Shown: positions 16,322 through 24,969, counted from the stretch's first letter. The stretch is DNA of 64,000 nucleotides from JAIVJM01 sp963816985 (GCA_963816985.1 CAWFMF010000004.1:3162001-3226000), one strand, 5' to 3'. Notes: a model not told the origin generated them from the letters alone. Made by a program: numbers and translations.

Positions 16322-18061
16322 ATGAGTTTCATGACCCGAAAGTTCCCGTCCCCCGGCCTCTCTGCGTTCGTCGTCTCCGCCTTCATACTTTTCACCGCCG
16401 CCTTCAACGCACACGCCGCGCCTTCGAAGAAGCCGACGAAGAAGCCCGCCGCCAAAGCACCCGCTAAAAATTCGAAGAAGACTGTCGCGAAGAAGGATTC
16501 CGGCAGGCAGAAGGCCGTGGCCGCGAAGAGCAGCCGCGCCGACCGTCGCCGCGAATCGGCGCGCGACGCGCGCTCGTCGAAGAACGACCGCGCCTCAAAG
16601 AGAGACGCCCGCGCCTCGAAGAACGAGCGCGCGAGCAAGCGCAGCAGGCGTGAGGAGCGGGCCGAGAAGAACGCCGCGCGCGCCAACAAAGACCCACGCA
16701 AGATGTCGCGCCGCGAACGCATCGCCGAAGCGCGCCGCGAGGCCGAGCGCCGTCGCCGTGAGGCTGCCGAGCGTGCCCGCCAGATAGCGATTGCCCGCGC
16801 CGCCGCCCTCGCCCGCCAGCGCGCCGCCGATCAGGCGCTGCGCGACGAGACGCACGCCAACATTCTGAAGGACGAGACGACGGGTGAAGATTTGGATGTA
16901 CGCCGCGCGGCGGTCGCGGCGCTCGGCGACAGGGCCGGGTCGGTCGTCGTCATGGACCCGAAGTCGGGCCGCGTCTACACGGTCGTCAATCAGGACTGGG
17001 CGCTCCGCCGCGGGTTCAAGCCCTGCTCGACGATTAAGCTCGTCTCCGGCCTCGCCGGTCTCGCCGAGGGCGTCATTGACCCCGTCCAGACCGTCAACAT
17101 CGGAACCAGCAGCTACCGCCTCGACCTCACCGACTCGCTCGCCTTCTCCAACAACGCATACTTCCAGCGCGTCGGCGGCGAGGTCGGCTTCGAGAAGGTG
17201 ATGGACTACGCGCGCAAGCTCGGCCTCGGACAGCAGACGGGCATCAACCACCCGTTCGAGTCGCCGGGACGCCTCCCCGTCTTCAAGCAGGGCTACGCCG
17301 TCAACCACATGTCTTCGCACGGCGACGACATCGAGGTGACGACCATCCAACTCGCCAACATGGCCTCGACCATCGCCAACGGCGGGAAGCTTCTCGTCCC
17401 GCACCTCCCGCGCACGCCGCAGGAGAACGTCCGCTTCAACCGCGAGGTGAAACGCGACCTGAACGTCTCGCAGGAGCACGTCAACCGCCTCGTCCCCGGC
17501 ATGATCGGGGCCGTCAACTACGGGACGGCGCGGCGCGCCTCGGCCCCGACCATGACCATCGCGGGCAAGACCGGCACCTGCACCGGCCAGGGCTCCAAGC
17601 TCGGCCTCTTCACTTCCTACGGCCCCGTCCACGACCCGCAGATCGTCGTCTCCGTCATCCTCCGCAACTCCGGCACGGGCGGCAAGTGGGCGGCGTCGGT
17701 GGCGGGCGACATCTACCGCAACCTCAGCCACCGCTTCGGCCCGCGTCCGGGCAGCGCGCCGGCGGGGCTCGCGAGCGACATGCTCGCGCCGCGACCGAAG
17801 ATTGACCCGACCCGCGCGGCGGAAGTCAGCGACGAAGAGAAGGGCGACGATGACGAAGCCGACGCCTTCGTCGTGAGCGAGTCGGCGACGGGCGACACGC
17901 AGCAGGACGCCTCGCGCCAGTCCAACGTCCAGAAGACGGTCCGCACCATCCAGCGTCCCGTCGCCGCCCCCACGCCGAGCGCGCCCACGTCCAACCCGAC
18001 GACCGCGCCGTCCCAGAACACCGGGGCCGGTCGCCCGCGCCGCGTCTCCGACAAGCCGTAA
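16322..18061 (+). CDS. Penicillin-binding transpeptidase-domain protein with basic coiled-coil N-region
   Basis: 579 residues. A signal sequence (residues about 12-32, ending AHAA) is followed by 150 residues very rich in Lys, Arg, Ala and Glu, probably disordered then helical. The transpeptidase domain carries all three active-site motifs: STIK (S236, K239), SNN (S276) and KTG (K416, in AGKTGTC). The C-terminal 90 residues are Ala/Pro/Thr-rich. The domain cross-links peptidoglycan or acts as a beta-lactam-binding homologue. Compared with class B PBPs it lacks the usual dimerisation domain, and the basic arm could bind anionic wall polymers; that is inference. A strong terminator follows. Confidence 0.85.
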   Translation: MSFMTRKFPSPGLSAFVVSAFILFTAAFNAHAAPSKKPTKKPAAKAPAKNSKKTVAKKDSGRQKAVAAKSSRADRRRESARDARSSKNDRASKRDARASKNERASKRSRREERAEKNAARANKDPRKMSRRERIAEARREAERRRREAAERARQIAIARAAALARQRAADQALRDETHANILKDETTGEDLDVRRAAVAALGDRAGSVVVMDPKSGRVYTVVNQDWALRRGFKPCSTIKLVSGLAGLAEGVIDPVQTVNIGTSSYRLDLTDSLAFSNNAYFQRVGGEVGFEKVMDYARKLGLGQQTGINHPFESPGRLPVFKQGYAVNHMSSHGDDIEVTTIQLANMASTIANGGKLLVPHLPRTPQENVRFNREVKRDLNVSQEHVNRLVPGMIGAVNYGTARRASAPTMTIAGKTGTCTGQGSKLGLFTSYGPVHDPQIVVSVILRNSGTGGKWAASVAGDIYRNLSHRFGPRPGSAPAGLASDMLAPRPKIDPTRAAEVSDEEKGDDDEADAFVVSESATGDTQQDASRQSNVQKTVRTIQRPVAAPTPSAPTSNPTTAPSQNTGAGRPRRVSDKP

Positions 18062-18104
18062 ACGGCGGTTACGAGTCTGTCGTCAGGCGTCTGAAGTCCT
18101 GAGT

Positions 18105-18151
18105 AAAAAATCGAAGCCGGAGGGGGCAACCCTTCCGGCTTCGATTTTTTT
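18105..18151 (+). terminator. Rho-independent terminator
   Basis: AAAAAATCGAAGCCGGA pairs with TCCGGCTTCGATTTTTT around an 11-13 base loop; the T run on one side and A run on the other allow function in both directions. It ends the transpeptidase transcript. Confidence 0.9.
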
Positions 18152-18215
18152 AACTCACGGTTTTCGGGATTCGTCGCGGGTGCATCGAGCCTTCAACTTT
18201 GGGCTTCTTTTCTCA

Positions 18216-18248
18216 GACTCCGGACTCCGGACTCCGGACTCCGGACTC
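18216..18248 (+). repeat. Tandem heptamer GACTCCG
   Basis: Four exact copies of GACTCCG plus a partial fifth. The 7-base unit is like the words inside the inverted repeats elsewhere, but no complementary arm is present here. Confidence 0.9.
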
Positions 18249-18261
18249 GTCTCGATTCGGC

Positions 18262-18291
18262 TTGACACTGTTCGGGCGGTTGTTGCAGTAT
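18262..18291 (+). promoter_or_regulatory. Possible sigma-70 promoter
   Basis: A perfect TTGACA, 18-base spacer, then CAGTAT. It lies about 200 bases before the exported-protein gene and just ahead of a structured leader. Confidence 0.45.
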
Positions 18292-18297
18292 CACGGC

Positions 18298-18480
18298 GCG
18301 AAAGGGTTCCAAACCAGCACGACGGCCTTTTTCTCCCTCGTAAAAAGGCACCGGGCACGCCGGGTTCAAATCTCGGCGGCAACTGGCCGTAAGTCGCGTG
18401 CATCTCATGCAGTACGCGGCCAGAAGGCGCGCTACCCCCACGATATTCAATTCCATCAGAGCATTTAGCGCACGGAGGAT
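18298..18480 (+). ncRNA. Candidate structured leader or small RNA
   Basis: Three hairpins follow one another: CCTTTTT...AAAAAGG (about 18326-18349), CGCCGGG-TTCAAAT-CTCGGCG (about 18358-18378, with a loop like a tRNA T-loop), and GGCCG...CGCGTGCAT/ATGCAGTACGCGGCC (about 18384-18422). No complete tRNA can be folded, and no known riboswitch is recognised. The region ends at the GGAGGA site of the next gene. Confidence 0.3.
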
Positions 18481-18489
18481 TTGCGACCG

Positions 18490-19593
18490 ATGAAGAACGT
18501 ATTCAGACTCTTGATGATTGCCGCGTTGGCTGTCACCTTCGCGCTCCCGGCCATCGCGCAGGACGCGGCGGCGCCGGCGCAGGACGACCCGGCGAAGACC
18601 GCCATGTATGAAGATTTCGTGAAGAAGCGCAGGGACAAGTCGCCGGCCTCGCAGAAGGCTGCTTACGATGTCGGGAAAGAATATGTGAGCAAGTACGGCG
18701 CGCCCGAAGACCAGTACAACACTTACGTGCGCAACTGGGTCGGGAAGTACGAAGTCGCCCTGCGCGAATTCGAGTTGAACACGGCGCTGAACAACGACCC
18801 GACGAAGGCGTTCCAACTCGCGCGGGGGGTGCTGGCGGGCGACGCCGACAACCTGGGGCTTCATATCAAGCTCGTGGCGGCGGGCCTCGCCAACGCGTCG
18901 AAGAACGAGAGCCTCAACCCTGAGACGCTCAACTACGCGAAGCGCGCCCTCCTGCTCGTCGAGCAGGGGAAGTCGGTTGACCAGTGGACTCCTTTCAAGA
19001 ACCGCGACGAGGCCCTCGGCTGGCTCAACTACGCCGTGGGCGCGAACGTGGTTAAGAACTCGCCGGAGGAGGCCGTGGCCTTCCTGATTAAGGCGGCGCA
19101 GTCCAACGGCCCGTCGAAGACCGAGCCGACCACCTACTCCGCGCTCGCCGTCGCCTACTACAACGGCGAGTTCAAGCGCCTCGCCGCCGAGTACAAGGCG
19201 AAGTACGAGGGACAGCCTGAGACGCCGGAGGGCGTCGCCCTGTACGAGAAGGTCAACCAGGCCCTCGACCGCGTCATAGACGCCTACGCCCGCGCCCACG
19301 TCTACAACACGGACGCGATCCGGAAGAAGGAGATGCTGGACAGGCTGACGACCGTCTACAAAATCCGCCACGAGGACTCCACCAACGGCCTTCAGGAGTA
19401 CATCGCGGGCGTGGCCAACCGCCCGCTCCCGCTCCCCGGCCAGCCCGTGACGCCCGCGGTCACCCCGGCGACGACGGGCACGACGACGCCGCCGACCACT
19501 TCGGCTCCCACGACGACGACGGGCGGCAACACGGCGACGACGAACACCAACGGCGCGAAGCCCGCCACGCCGACGCCGACGCCGAAGCCGTAA
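18490..19593 (+). CDS. Exported helical protein with Thr/Pro-rich tail
   Basis: The ATG at 18490 is preferred to an earlier TTG because GGAGGA ends 10 bases before it. 367 residues: signal peptide MKNVFRLLMIAALAVTFALPAIAQ, then about 270 residues of predicted helices reminiscent of TPR or SEL1 arrays (YDVGKEYVSKYGAPEDQYNT, YAKRALLLVEQGKSV, ALAVAYYNGEFKRLAAEYKA), then a C-terminal low-complexity tail of Thr, Pro, Ala and Gly (about 55 residues) that is probably unstructured. No family recognised. A large hairpin terminator follows. Confidence 0.6.
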   Translation: MKNVFRLLMIAALAVTFALPAIAQDAAAPAQDDPAKTAMYEDFVKKRRDKSPASQKAAYDVGKEYVSKYGAPEDQYNTYVRNWVGKYEVALREFELNTALNNDPTKAFQLARGVLAGDADNLGLHIKLVAAGLANASKNESLNPETLNYAKRALLLVEQGKSVDQWTPFKNRDEALGWLNYAVGANVVKNSPEEAVAFLIKAAQSNGPSKTEPTTYSALAVAYYNGEFKRLAAEYKAKYEGQPETPEGVALYEKVNQALDRVIDAYARAHVYNTDAIRKKEMLDRLTTVYKIRHEDSTNGLQEYIAGVANRPLPLPGQPVTPAVTPATTGTTTPPTTSAPTTTTGGNTATTNTNGAKPATPTPTPKP

Positions 19594-19641
19594 CCGCTTT
19601 GAAGCCTCCGGGCGGTTCGTGAACTGATTCGGTCGCGGTAA

Positions 19642-19697
19642 GCAAAAACGCCGGGCGCATCGTCAGACTTTGTTCTACGATGCGCCCGGCGTTTTGC
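19642..19697 (+). terminator. Large bidirectional hairpin terminator
   Basis: GCAAAAACGCCGGGCGCATCGT pairs with ACGATGCGCCCGGCGTTTTGC around a loop of about 13 bases. It lies between the exported-protein gene and rnc and ends 13 bases before the rnc start, so it could also fold in the rnc leader. Confidence 0.85.
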
Positions 19698-19710
19698 TAC
19701 AATCCCCGCC

Positions 19711-20484
19711 ATGTCGAAAAAGGGAAACGTCGCCGCCGCTCCCGCCGATCTCTCTCTACTCGAAGAAAATCTCGCCTACCAGTTCAAAGAACGGCAACTG
19801 CTCGAACGCGCTTTGACGCATCGCTCGTGGGCGCACGAGAGCGTCCGCTCCGGCGAGGAGGAGAAGGCCCGTCACCTCCACAACGAGGCGTTGGAGTTCG
19901 TCGGCGACTCCGTCCTCGGCCTCGTCGTCGCCGACGAGCTTTTCCGCGCCTACCCGGAAGTCACCGAGGGCGAACTCTCGCGCATGAAGCACCGTCTGGT
20001 GAGCACGCAGACGCTCGCGCGCACGGCCCGGCGGCTCAAGCTCGGCGACCACATGCGGATGGGGCGCGGCGAGGAGAAGACGGGCGGGCGGCGCAAGCGC
20101 GCACTCCTTGCCGACTCTTTCGAGGCGGTGCTCGCCGCCATCTTCCTCGACGGCGGGCTCGAAGACGCCACCCGCTTCGTGCTGCACGCGCTCGCCGAGG
20201 AGTTCGAAGAGGTGAGCCCCGCCTCGGCGGCGGCGGCAGACTTCAAGACGCTCCTGCAAGAGCGCCTTCAGGCCGAGCGCCGCGTCACGCCGCAGTACAG
20301 CGTGGTCGAGACGCAGGGGCCGCCGCACGCGCGCGTCTTCCGCGTCGAGGTCAGTTGGGAGGTGGGACAGGTGCACGGCGAAGGCCACACCATCAAGGCC
20401 GCCGAGACGGAGGCCGCCCGCCGCGCCCTCGACGAGATCGGCCCTCCCGCCGAGACCATTGAAGCCGACGACAGTTTTCAGTAG
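19711..20484 (+). CDS. rnc: Ribonuclease III
   Basis: 257 residues. RNase III cuts double-stranded RNA in rRNA maturation and mRNA turnover. The catalytic domain holds the signature HNEALEFVGDSVLGLVVADELF (metal-binding Glu and Asp) and, further on, ADSFEAVLAAIFLDGG with the second acidic pair. The dsRNA-binding domain follows (DFKTLLQERLQAERRVTPQY to AAETEAARRALDEI). The length is slightly above the usual 225-235. The last codons and the stop (SFQ-stop) come from the left arm of the downstream inverted repeat. Given the many hairpins in this genome, it is the obvious processing enzyme; that link is inference. Confidence 0.95.
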   Translation: MSKKGNVAAAPADLSLLEENLAYQFKERQLLERALTHRSWAHESVRSGEEEKARHLHNEALEFVGDSVLGLVVADELFRAYPEVTEGELSRMKHRLVSTQTLARTARRLKLGDHMRMGRGEEKTGGRRKRALLADSFEAVLAAIFLDGGLEDATRFVLHALAEEFEEVSPASAAAADFKTLLQERLQAERRVTPQYSVVETQGPPHARVFRVEVSWEVGQVHGEGHTIKAAETEAARRALDEIGPPAETIEADDSFQ

Positions 20485-20614
20485 ACAGTTTTCAGTGTTC
20501 AGTTCTTGAGTCTCAGCCCTTCAGTTTTTCGGGTTCGTAATCTCAAAGCTCAAATTTGAGATTTCAAATCTCGGAAGCCGGAACTGAAAACTGAAAACTG
20601 TCTACTGAAAACTG
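20472..20614 (+). repeat. Inverted repeat, 34-bp arms (CAGTTTT family)
   Basis: Arms 20472-20505 and 20581-20614 match as reverse complements with one mismatch in 34 bases. The 75-base loop contains a second palindrome (CTCAAATTTGAG, GAGATTTCAAATCTC). The left arm overlaps the end of rnc. The same word family recurs at 55768 and 60154. Confidence 0.95.
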
Positions 20615-20623
20615 CCTCCCCCC

Positions 20624-20653
20624 TTGACCGTTCTCGATTCACTTCACTACGAT
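20624..20653 (+). promoter_or_regulatory. Sigma-70 promoter of lepB
   Basis: TTGACC, 18-base spacer, TACGAT. The expected transcription start (about 20660) is only a couple of bases before the ATG at 20662, and there is no ribosome-binding site, so the lepB message may be leaderless. Confidence 0.5.
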
Positions 20654-20661
20654 GAATTTAT

Positions 20662-21585
20662 ATGAGCAAAGAACAGAGGGGCGCGGGGCTCGTCGAGGAG
20701 CCGCCCGCCGCCACGGGAGGGCCGGGCACGCGGCGCGCGCGCGCGGTTGAGCAGGGGGAAGTCTCGGAGCAGGCGGCGGGGCCGAAGCGCGGCGTGCTGC
20801 GCGAGTATTTCGAGTCGCTCGTCGTGACGGCCATCATGGCGCTCTTCGGCATGACCTTCATCGTGCAGGCGGTCAAAGTCCCGACCGGCTCGATGCAGAA
20901 CACGATCCTCGTCGGCGACCACCTCCTCGTCAACAAGTTCATCTTCGCGCCCGGCCCCATCGTCCCCTTTCTCCCGCAGCGCGAAATCCGGCGCGGCGAC
21001 ATCATCGTCTTCAAGTACCCCGGCAAGTACCCGGAGCCCCCTTTCATCAACGCCCCGGAGGTGAAAGACAACGACCCGGACAACCAGCCCTTCAAGATTA
21101 ACTACGTGAAGCGCGTCATCGGCCTGCCGGGCGACCGCATCGAGGAAGGCGAGGGCGGGCGTCTGCTCATCAACGGCCAGCCCGTCGCCGAACGCCGCCG
21201 CGTCGGCGTTGACCCCGGCACCGAGTTGCCGGAGGATCACCCTTTGCACGACGCCGCGCTGAAAGTCGAGGACACCCCGACCGTCGGCGAGGGGCCGTAT
21301 GATGTCTTCTACCGCCCGGACACCATCAGCGAGCCGGGCGGGACGATGTTCGGCAAGGCCTTCACCGTCCCCGCGAACCACTACTTCGTGATGGGCGACA
21401 ATCGCGACCACAGCCTCGACAGCCGCTTCTGGGGCTACGTCCCCCGCCACCTCGTCATCGGTCGCGCGATGTTCGTCTACTGGTCTTTCGACGAGAGCCT
21501 GCCGCGCGGCGAAGGCTCTTTCGGCTTCCTCTCCGACTTCTACAACAACACGCGCTGGAGCCGGACGGGCACGCTCATCAAGTAA
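20662..21585 (+). CDS. lepB: Signal peptidase I
   Basis: 307 residues. It removes signal peptides of exported proteins at the outer face of the membrane. After a basic 45-residue cytosolic start, one membrane helix (VVTAIMALFGMTFIVQAV) leads into the active site: Ser77 in PTGSM and general-base Lys150 in YVKRVIGLPGD, with the later signature GDNRDHSLDSRFWG. An inserted region (residues about 175-230) is common in this family. Spaced between two inverted repeats, so it may be transcribed alone. Confidence 0.95.
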   Translation: MSKEQRGAGLVEEPPAATGGPGTRRARAVEQGEVSEQAAGPKRGVLREYFESLVVTAIMALFGMTFIVQAVKVPTGSMQNTILVGDHLLVNKFIFAPGPIVPFLPQREIRRGDIIVFKYPGKYPEPPFINAPEVKDNDPDNQPFKINYVKRVIGLPGDRIEEGEGGRLLINGQPVAERRRVGVDPGTELPEDHPLHDAALKVEDTPTVGEGPYDVFYRPDTISEPGGTMFGKAFTVPANHYFVMGDNRDHSLDSRFWGYVPRHLVIGRAMFVYWSFDESLPRGEGSFGFLSDFYNNTRWSRTGTLIK

Positions 21586-21673
21586 AAGCCGCGAATCGTC
21601 AATCGTAAATCGTGAATAGAAAAAGACAGTTTCGCACGATTCACGCTCTACGACTCGCGGCGCACGGCTTTTA
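21584..21673 (+). repeat. Imperfect inverted repeat (AATCGT family)
   Basis: Left part AAAAGCCGCGAATCGTCAATC and further AATCGT words; right part CACGATTCACG ... CGCGGCGCACGGCTTTTA. The outer ends AAAAGCCG/CGGCTTTT pair well. It begins at the stop codon of lepB. Confidence 0.75.
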
Positions 21674-21698
21674 ATTCACGCGGGGAAGGTGAGAGCAA

Positions 21699-22826
21699 AT
21701 GTTTGCGGCTTTGAGCATCGGCGATTTGTCCTGGAAGGAACTGGGGAAGCGCGTCTGGGCGGAGGTGCAGGAGGACGAGGTGACGGGGCGCGCGGCGCAG
21801 CTCTCGTACTACTTCCTGCTCGCGCTCTTTCCCGCGCTGCTGTTTTTGACTTCGCTCCTCGGCTACTTCGCGGGCGAGGACAGCGAGCTGCGCGTCAACC
21901 TCTTCCGCTACCTGAGCGCGGTCTTGCCGGGCGAGGCGACCGAGATTATCAGCAAGACCGTCACCGAGGTGACGCAGAACAGCGGCGGCGGCAAGCTCTC
22001 GTTCGGCATCCTCGCCACCGTCTGGGCGGCGTCGAACGGGATGGGCGCGATCAGCGAGTCGCTCAACATCGCCTACGACGTGAAGGAGACCAGGCCCTGG
22101 TGGAAGACGCGTCTCGTCGCCGTCGGCCTCACGCTCTCGCTCTCGCTGCTCATCATCATGGCGCTCGTCCTCGTCCTCTACGGTCACGACTTGGCGGAGC
22201 TGGTGGCCGGTAAGTTCGGGCTCGGCGAGGCGTTCGAGTGGACTTGGAAGATCGCGCAGTGGCCCGTCGTGCTCGCCTTCGTGGCGCTCGGCTTCGCGCT
22301 CATCTACTACTTCGCGCCCGACCTCGAAGACCCCGCGTGGAAGTGGATTACTCCGGGCTCGCTCATCGCCGTCGCGCTCTGGCTCCTCATCTCGTTCGCC
22401 TTCAAGGCCTACCTCAGCTACTTCAACTCCTACAGCGCGACCTACGGCTCGCTCGGCGCGGTCATCATCCTCATGCTCTGGTTCTACTTCACGGGGCTGG
22501 CGATTCTGGTCGGCGGCGAAATCAACTCCGAGATTGAGCACGAGATGGCGAAGCGCGGCCACCCCGAAGCCAAAGAGAAGGGCGAGAAGGCCCCCGGCGA
22601 CAAGGAGGGCGCGAGGGGCGCGAAAGATTCGCGCGCCGCCGCCACTGCACGGACGACGAAGGAAAGGGAAACGTCGCGCGCCAAGGGCTCGACGCCGCAC
22701 GCCGCGCGGGCGCGCGGAACTAACACCGAGAAGCGCTCGTTCAGTCTGGGGAAGCTGGCCGTCGTGTTGGGCGCGTGGGCTCTGTCGAAAGTCGGGCGGG
22801 GGAGTTCGGCGCGCAAAAGAAGTTAG
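21699..22826 (+). CDS. YihY/virulence-factor BrkB family membrane protein
   Basis: 375 residues with six membrane segments. Family hallmarks are AAQLSYYFLLALFPALLFLTSLLGYF, the ATVWAASNGMGAISESLNIAYDVKETRPWWK block and the final FYFTGLAILVGGEINSEIE. The C-terminal 100 residues are a charged, Lys/Ala/Arg-rich cytosolic tail not found in most homologues. The family was once called ribonuclease BN, which is now regarded as a mis-assignment; the real function is not established. The VanZ gene follows after 21 bases in the same direction. Confidence 0.88.
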   Translation: MFAALSIGDLSWKELGKRVWAEVQEDEVTGRAAQLSYYFLLALFPALLFLTSLLGYFAGEDSELRVNLFRYLSAVLPGEATEIISKTVTEVTQNSGGGKLSFGILATVWAASNGMGAISESLNIAYDVKETRPWWKTRLVAVGLTLSLSLLIIMALVLVLYGHDLAELVAGKFGLGEAFEWTWKIAQWPVVLAFVALGFALIYYFAPDLEDPAWKWITPGSLIAVALWLLISFAFKAYLSYFNSYSATYGSLGAVIILMLWFYFTGLAILVGGEINSEIEHEMAKRGHPEAKEKGEKAPGDKEGARGAKDSRAAATARTTKERETSRAKGSTPHAARARGTNTEKRSFSLGKLAVVLGAWALSKVGRGSSARKRS

Positions 22827-22847
22827 GCGGGCGGCTCCCGTGCGGCA

Positions 22848-23435
22848 GTGTTCAACCAACTACTCAAATCGTTCATCTTCTCAGCCGCCGTGGCGCTGCC
22901 CTTCTGGGTCGCGTTCCGAGTAAGGGCGAACGTCGCCGGGCGGAGACTGAACGAGCGGACGAACGCCGGGAGGGAACTCCTCTACACCCTCTTCTTCCTC
23001 TATCTCGTCTTCCTCGCCGCGCTGACGGTCGTGCCCCTCCCGATGTCGCGCTACACGGTTCGCGGCGCGGACGCCCTCAACCTCGTCCCCGTCCTCAACT
23101 CGCTCAAGTGCTTCTCGCCGAGCTTGGCGCGGCGGAACGTGCTGCTCTTCTGCTCGAAGAACATGGCCGGGAACATATTCTTGTTTCTCCCGCTCGGCAT
23201 CTTCCTGCCTGCGGTCTCCGCCAAGTTCAACTCGCTCGGCAAGGTGCTCCTCGTCGCCTTCGCGCTCTCGGCGGGCATCGAGGCCGTCCAGTTCTTGTCC
23301 CGGCTCATCGGCACCTTTCGGACGGTGGACGTGGACGACGTGCTCCTCAACACACTGGGAGCCGCCGCCGGGTTCCTCCTCTTCAAAGCCGGTCGGCGAG
23401 TCTTCGGCGCGAGACCGCATCCGCGTCGAGCCTGA
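22848..23435 (+). CDS. VanZ-like family membrane protein
   Basis: 195 residues from GTG 22848. Four membrane helices and the family block LNLVPVLNSL ... NMAGNIFLFLPLGIFLPAVS ... SAGIEAVQFLSRLIGTFRTVDVDDVLLNTLGAAAGF, matching VanZ-like proteins. VanZ gives low-level teicoplanin resistance in enterococci, but most relatives are of unknown role, so no resistance is implied. Co-directional with the YihY gene (21-base gap). Confidence 0.85.
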   Translation: MFNQLLKSFIFSAAVALPFWVAFRVRANVAGRRLNERTNAGRELLYTLFFLYLVFLAALTVVPLPMSRYTVRGADALNLVPVLNSLKCFSPSLARRNVLLFCSKNMAGNIFLFLPLGIFLPAVSAKFNSLGKVLLVAFALSAGIEAVQFLSRLIGTFRTVDVDDVLLNTLGAAAGFLLFKAGRRVFGARPHPRRA

Positions 23436-23448
23436 ACGCCGCGCGGCT

Positions 23449-24735
23449 TTACGGCCCGCTCAACTGCGCGACGGCGACGCCGAGCAGGATTGTCTTCTTG
23501 ATGCCTTTATAGATGGGTTCTATCTCGCAGAACTCCGTGAGGGCGTGCGAGTCGCCGCAGGGGGCCGCGCCGGTCGAGATGGCGGAGACCCCGGCGAGCA
23601 AAGCGACGTTCGAGTTGTTCGAGCCCGTCACGGTGATGGACGGCTGGAAGCCCATCGCGACGTGGACGGCCTCGGCGGTCTTAACGAGCACGGACTCGCG
23701 GTGGCCGGGAACCTGCACCGCCGGGGTCGAGGAGATGACCTCAGTCCGCGCCGTCATCTTCTCGCGCTCGGCCTCCTCTTTGACGATGAGGGCAATCCTC
23801 TTCTCAAAGTCGGCGATGACCTCGTTGCTCGTCGAGCGCAAATCAACCGTGAACCAGGCGTCCTCGGCCTTCTTGTTGACGGCGTCCGCGCCGCCCATCA
23901 TGCCGATGTTGAGGTTAGAGGGCGGAGTCTGTGGAATCGGGAGCTGGTAGATGCGCGCGATGGCGCGCGCCATGGGGAGCGAGGCGGAGTAGGGCGGGTT
24001 GCGCGAGCGCGTGTGGCCGCCGGGGCCGACGAAGTGGTGCTTGAACCACTTGATGCCGATGCCGCCGTAAGTGAAACCCTCGTAGCCGCCGTCGAGCGCG
24101 ATGTAGTGGCCGATGCGCGCCTTGTTCTCCTTGATGAACTCTTCGACGCCGAGGAAGGTCGTCTCCTCCTCGACGGTGAAGAGGAAGATGAGGTCGCCCT
24201 TCGTCTTCAACTGCGCCGCGTCGAGCGCGCGAATCATCGCGAGCATGGCCTCGATGTTGCGCACGTCGTCGCCGACGCCGGGCGCGTAGACGCGACCGTC
24301 TCTGACCTCCGCCTTAATCTTCAAGCCCTCCTGAAAGACCGTGTCGAGGTGCGCGTCAATGACGACCGAGGGGCCGCCGCCCGTCCCCTTGCGCGTGGCG
24401 ACGAGGTTGCCCGCCGAGTCGTAGCGCACTTCGAGCGAAGGCGAGGCGCGCAGTATCTTCTCGACGAAGAGGGCGCGCTCGCGCTCCTTGCCCGAAGGCG
24501 CGTTGACCTCGGTGATGGCGATCCACTCGCGCAGGATACGCTCGCGCTCCGACTCGACGTGCGCGAAGGCAGCCTGCACTTCGGCGCGCGCCAGAAGTGT
24601 CTTGACCTCTGCGTCGTACTTGCCGACGGCCTGACCGAAGGCCGCGCCGCCGCACAAGGAGAGACAGACGAGGAGTGTCAGAGCGCGCCACAAAATTGTA
24701 GGGGCAGGGCTTGTCCCTGCCCGCGTCTGCGTCAT
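23449..24735 (-). CDS. Exported M20-family metallopeptidase
   Basis: About 428 residues from the ATG at 24735. Metal ligands are recognisable: VVIDAHLDTVF (His, Asp), GVGDDVRNIEAML (bridging Asp), FTVEEETTFLGVEEF (catalytic and metal Glu) and the late His in PCGDSHALTEF. The closest kin are the peptidase T-like/M20 aminopeptidases. A signal peptide (LWRALTLLVCLSLCGGAAFGQ) implies export. The start is uncertain: the frame stays open to 24858, but the inverted repeat at 24697-24790 lies across it and is translated in the longer readings. The ATG at 24735 is inside the repeat, and TTG 24693 just after it is the alternative. The natural start may have been lost to the repeat. Confidence 0.85.
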   Translation of the reverse strand: MTQTRAGTSPAPTILWRALTLLVCLSLCGGAAFGQAVGKYDAEVKTLLARAEVQAAFAHVESERERILREWIAITEVNAPSGKERERALFVEKILRASPSLEVRYDSAGNLVATRKGTGGGPSVVIDAHLDTVFQEGLKIKAEVRDGRVYAPGVGDDVRNIEAMLAMIRALDAAQLKTKGDLIFLFTVEEETTFLGVEEFIKENKARIGHYIALDGGYEGFTYGGIGIKWFKHHFVGPGGHTRSRNPPYSASLPMARAIARIYQLPIPQTPPSNLNIGMMGGADAVNKKAEDAWFTVDLRSTSNEVIADFEKRIALIVKEEAEREKMTARTEVISSTPAVQVPGHRESVLVKTAEAVHVAMGFQPSITVTGSNNSNVALLAGVSAISTGAAPCGDSHALTEFCEIEPIYKGIKKTILLGVAVAQLSGP

Positions 24736-24790
24736 GCGCAACGTTGAGTTCAGGGGAGCGCGGCGGGCAGGGACAAGCCCTGCCCCTACA
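24697..24790 (+). repeat. Perfect inverted repeat, 28-bp arms (GGGGCAGGG family)
   Basis: Arms 24697-24724 and 24763-24790 are exact reverse complements around a 38-base loop; each arm is itself a partial palindrome (GGGCAGGG-CTTGT-CCCTGCCC). It overlaps the 5' end of the M20 peptidase frame. A close relative lies at 51099. Confidence 0.95.
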
Positions 24791-24969
24791 GTCGTTATTC
24801 GCGTTGAGGATTTGAAACTGTCTCTCAGTCTCACACACAGTCTGAGTGGTCTCATCATCAGTCTTCGCCACCGCGTTTGGAGTTTATTTGATGGTCTTGA
24901 CGTTACAGACCGGAAGAGCTTTGAAGGCGCGAGTGTAGCATAAGAGCGGCGTCGCGGTCGGCGCGGCTG

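Noticed and set aside
18350..18385. tRNA-like T-arm (GGGTTCAAATCTCGG) as part of a tRNA gene
   Set aside because: No matching acceptor strand, D-arm or 7-base anticodon loop can be placed within 75-95 bases upstream; it is only a hairpin with a T-loop-like loop.
22848..23435. Glycopeptide resistance determinant (vanZ)
   Set aside because: Only the broad VanZ-like fold matches and no van ligase or dehydrogenase genes are present.
24697..24790. Insertion-sequence or MITE with target duplication
   Set aside because: Arms are exact, but I see no flanking duplication and no transposase; many other spacers hold unrelated repeats of the same design.
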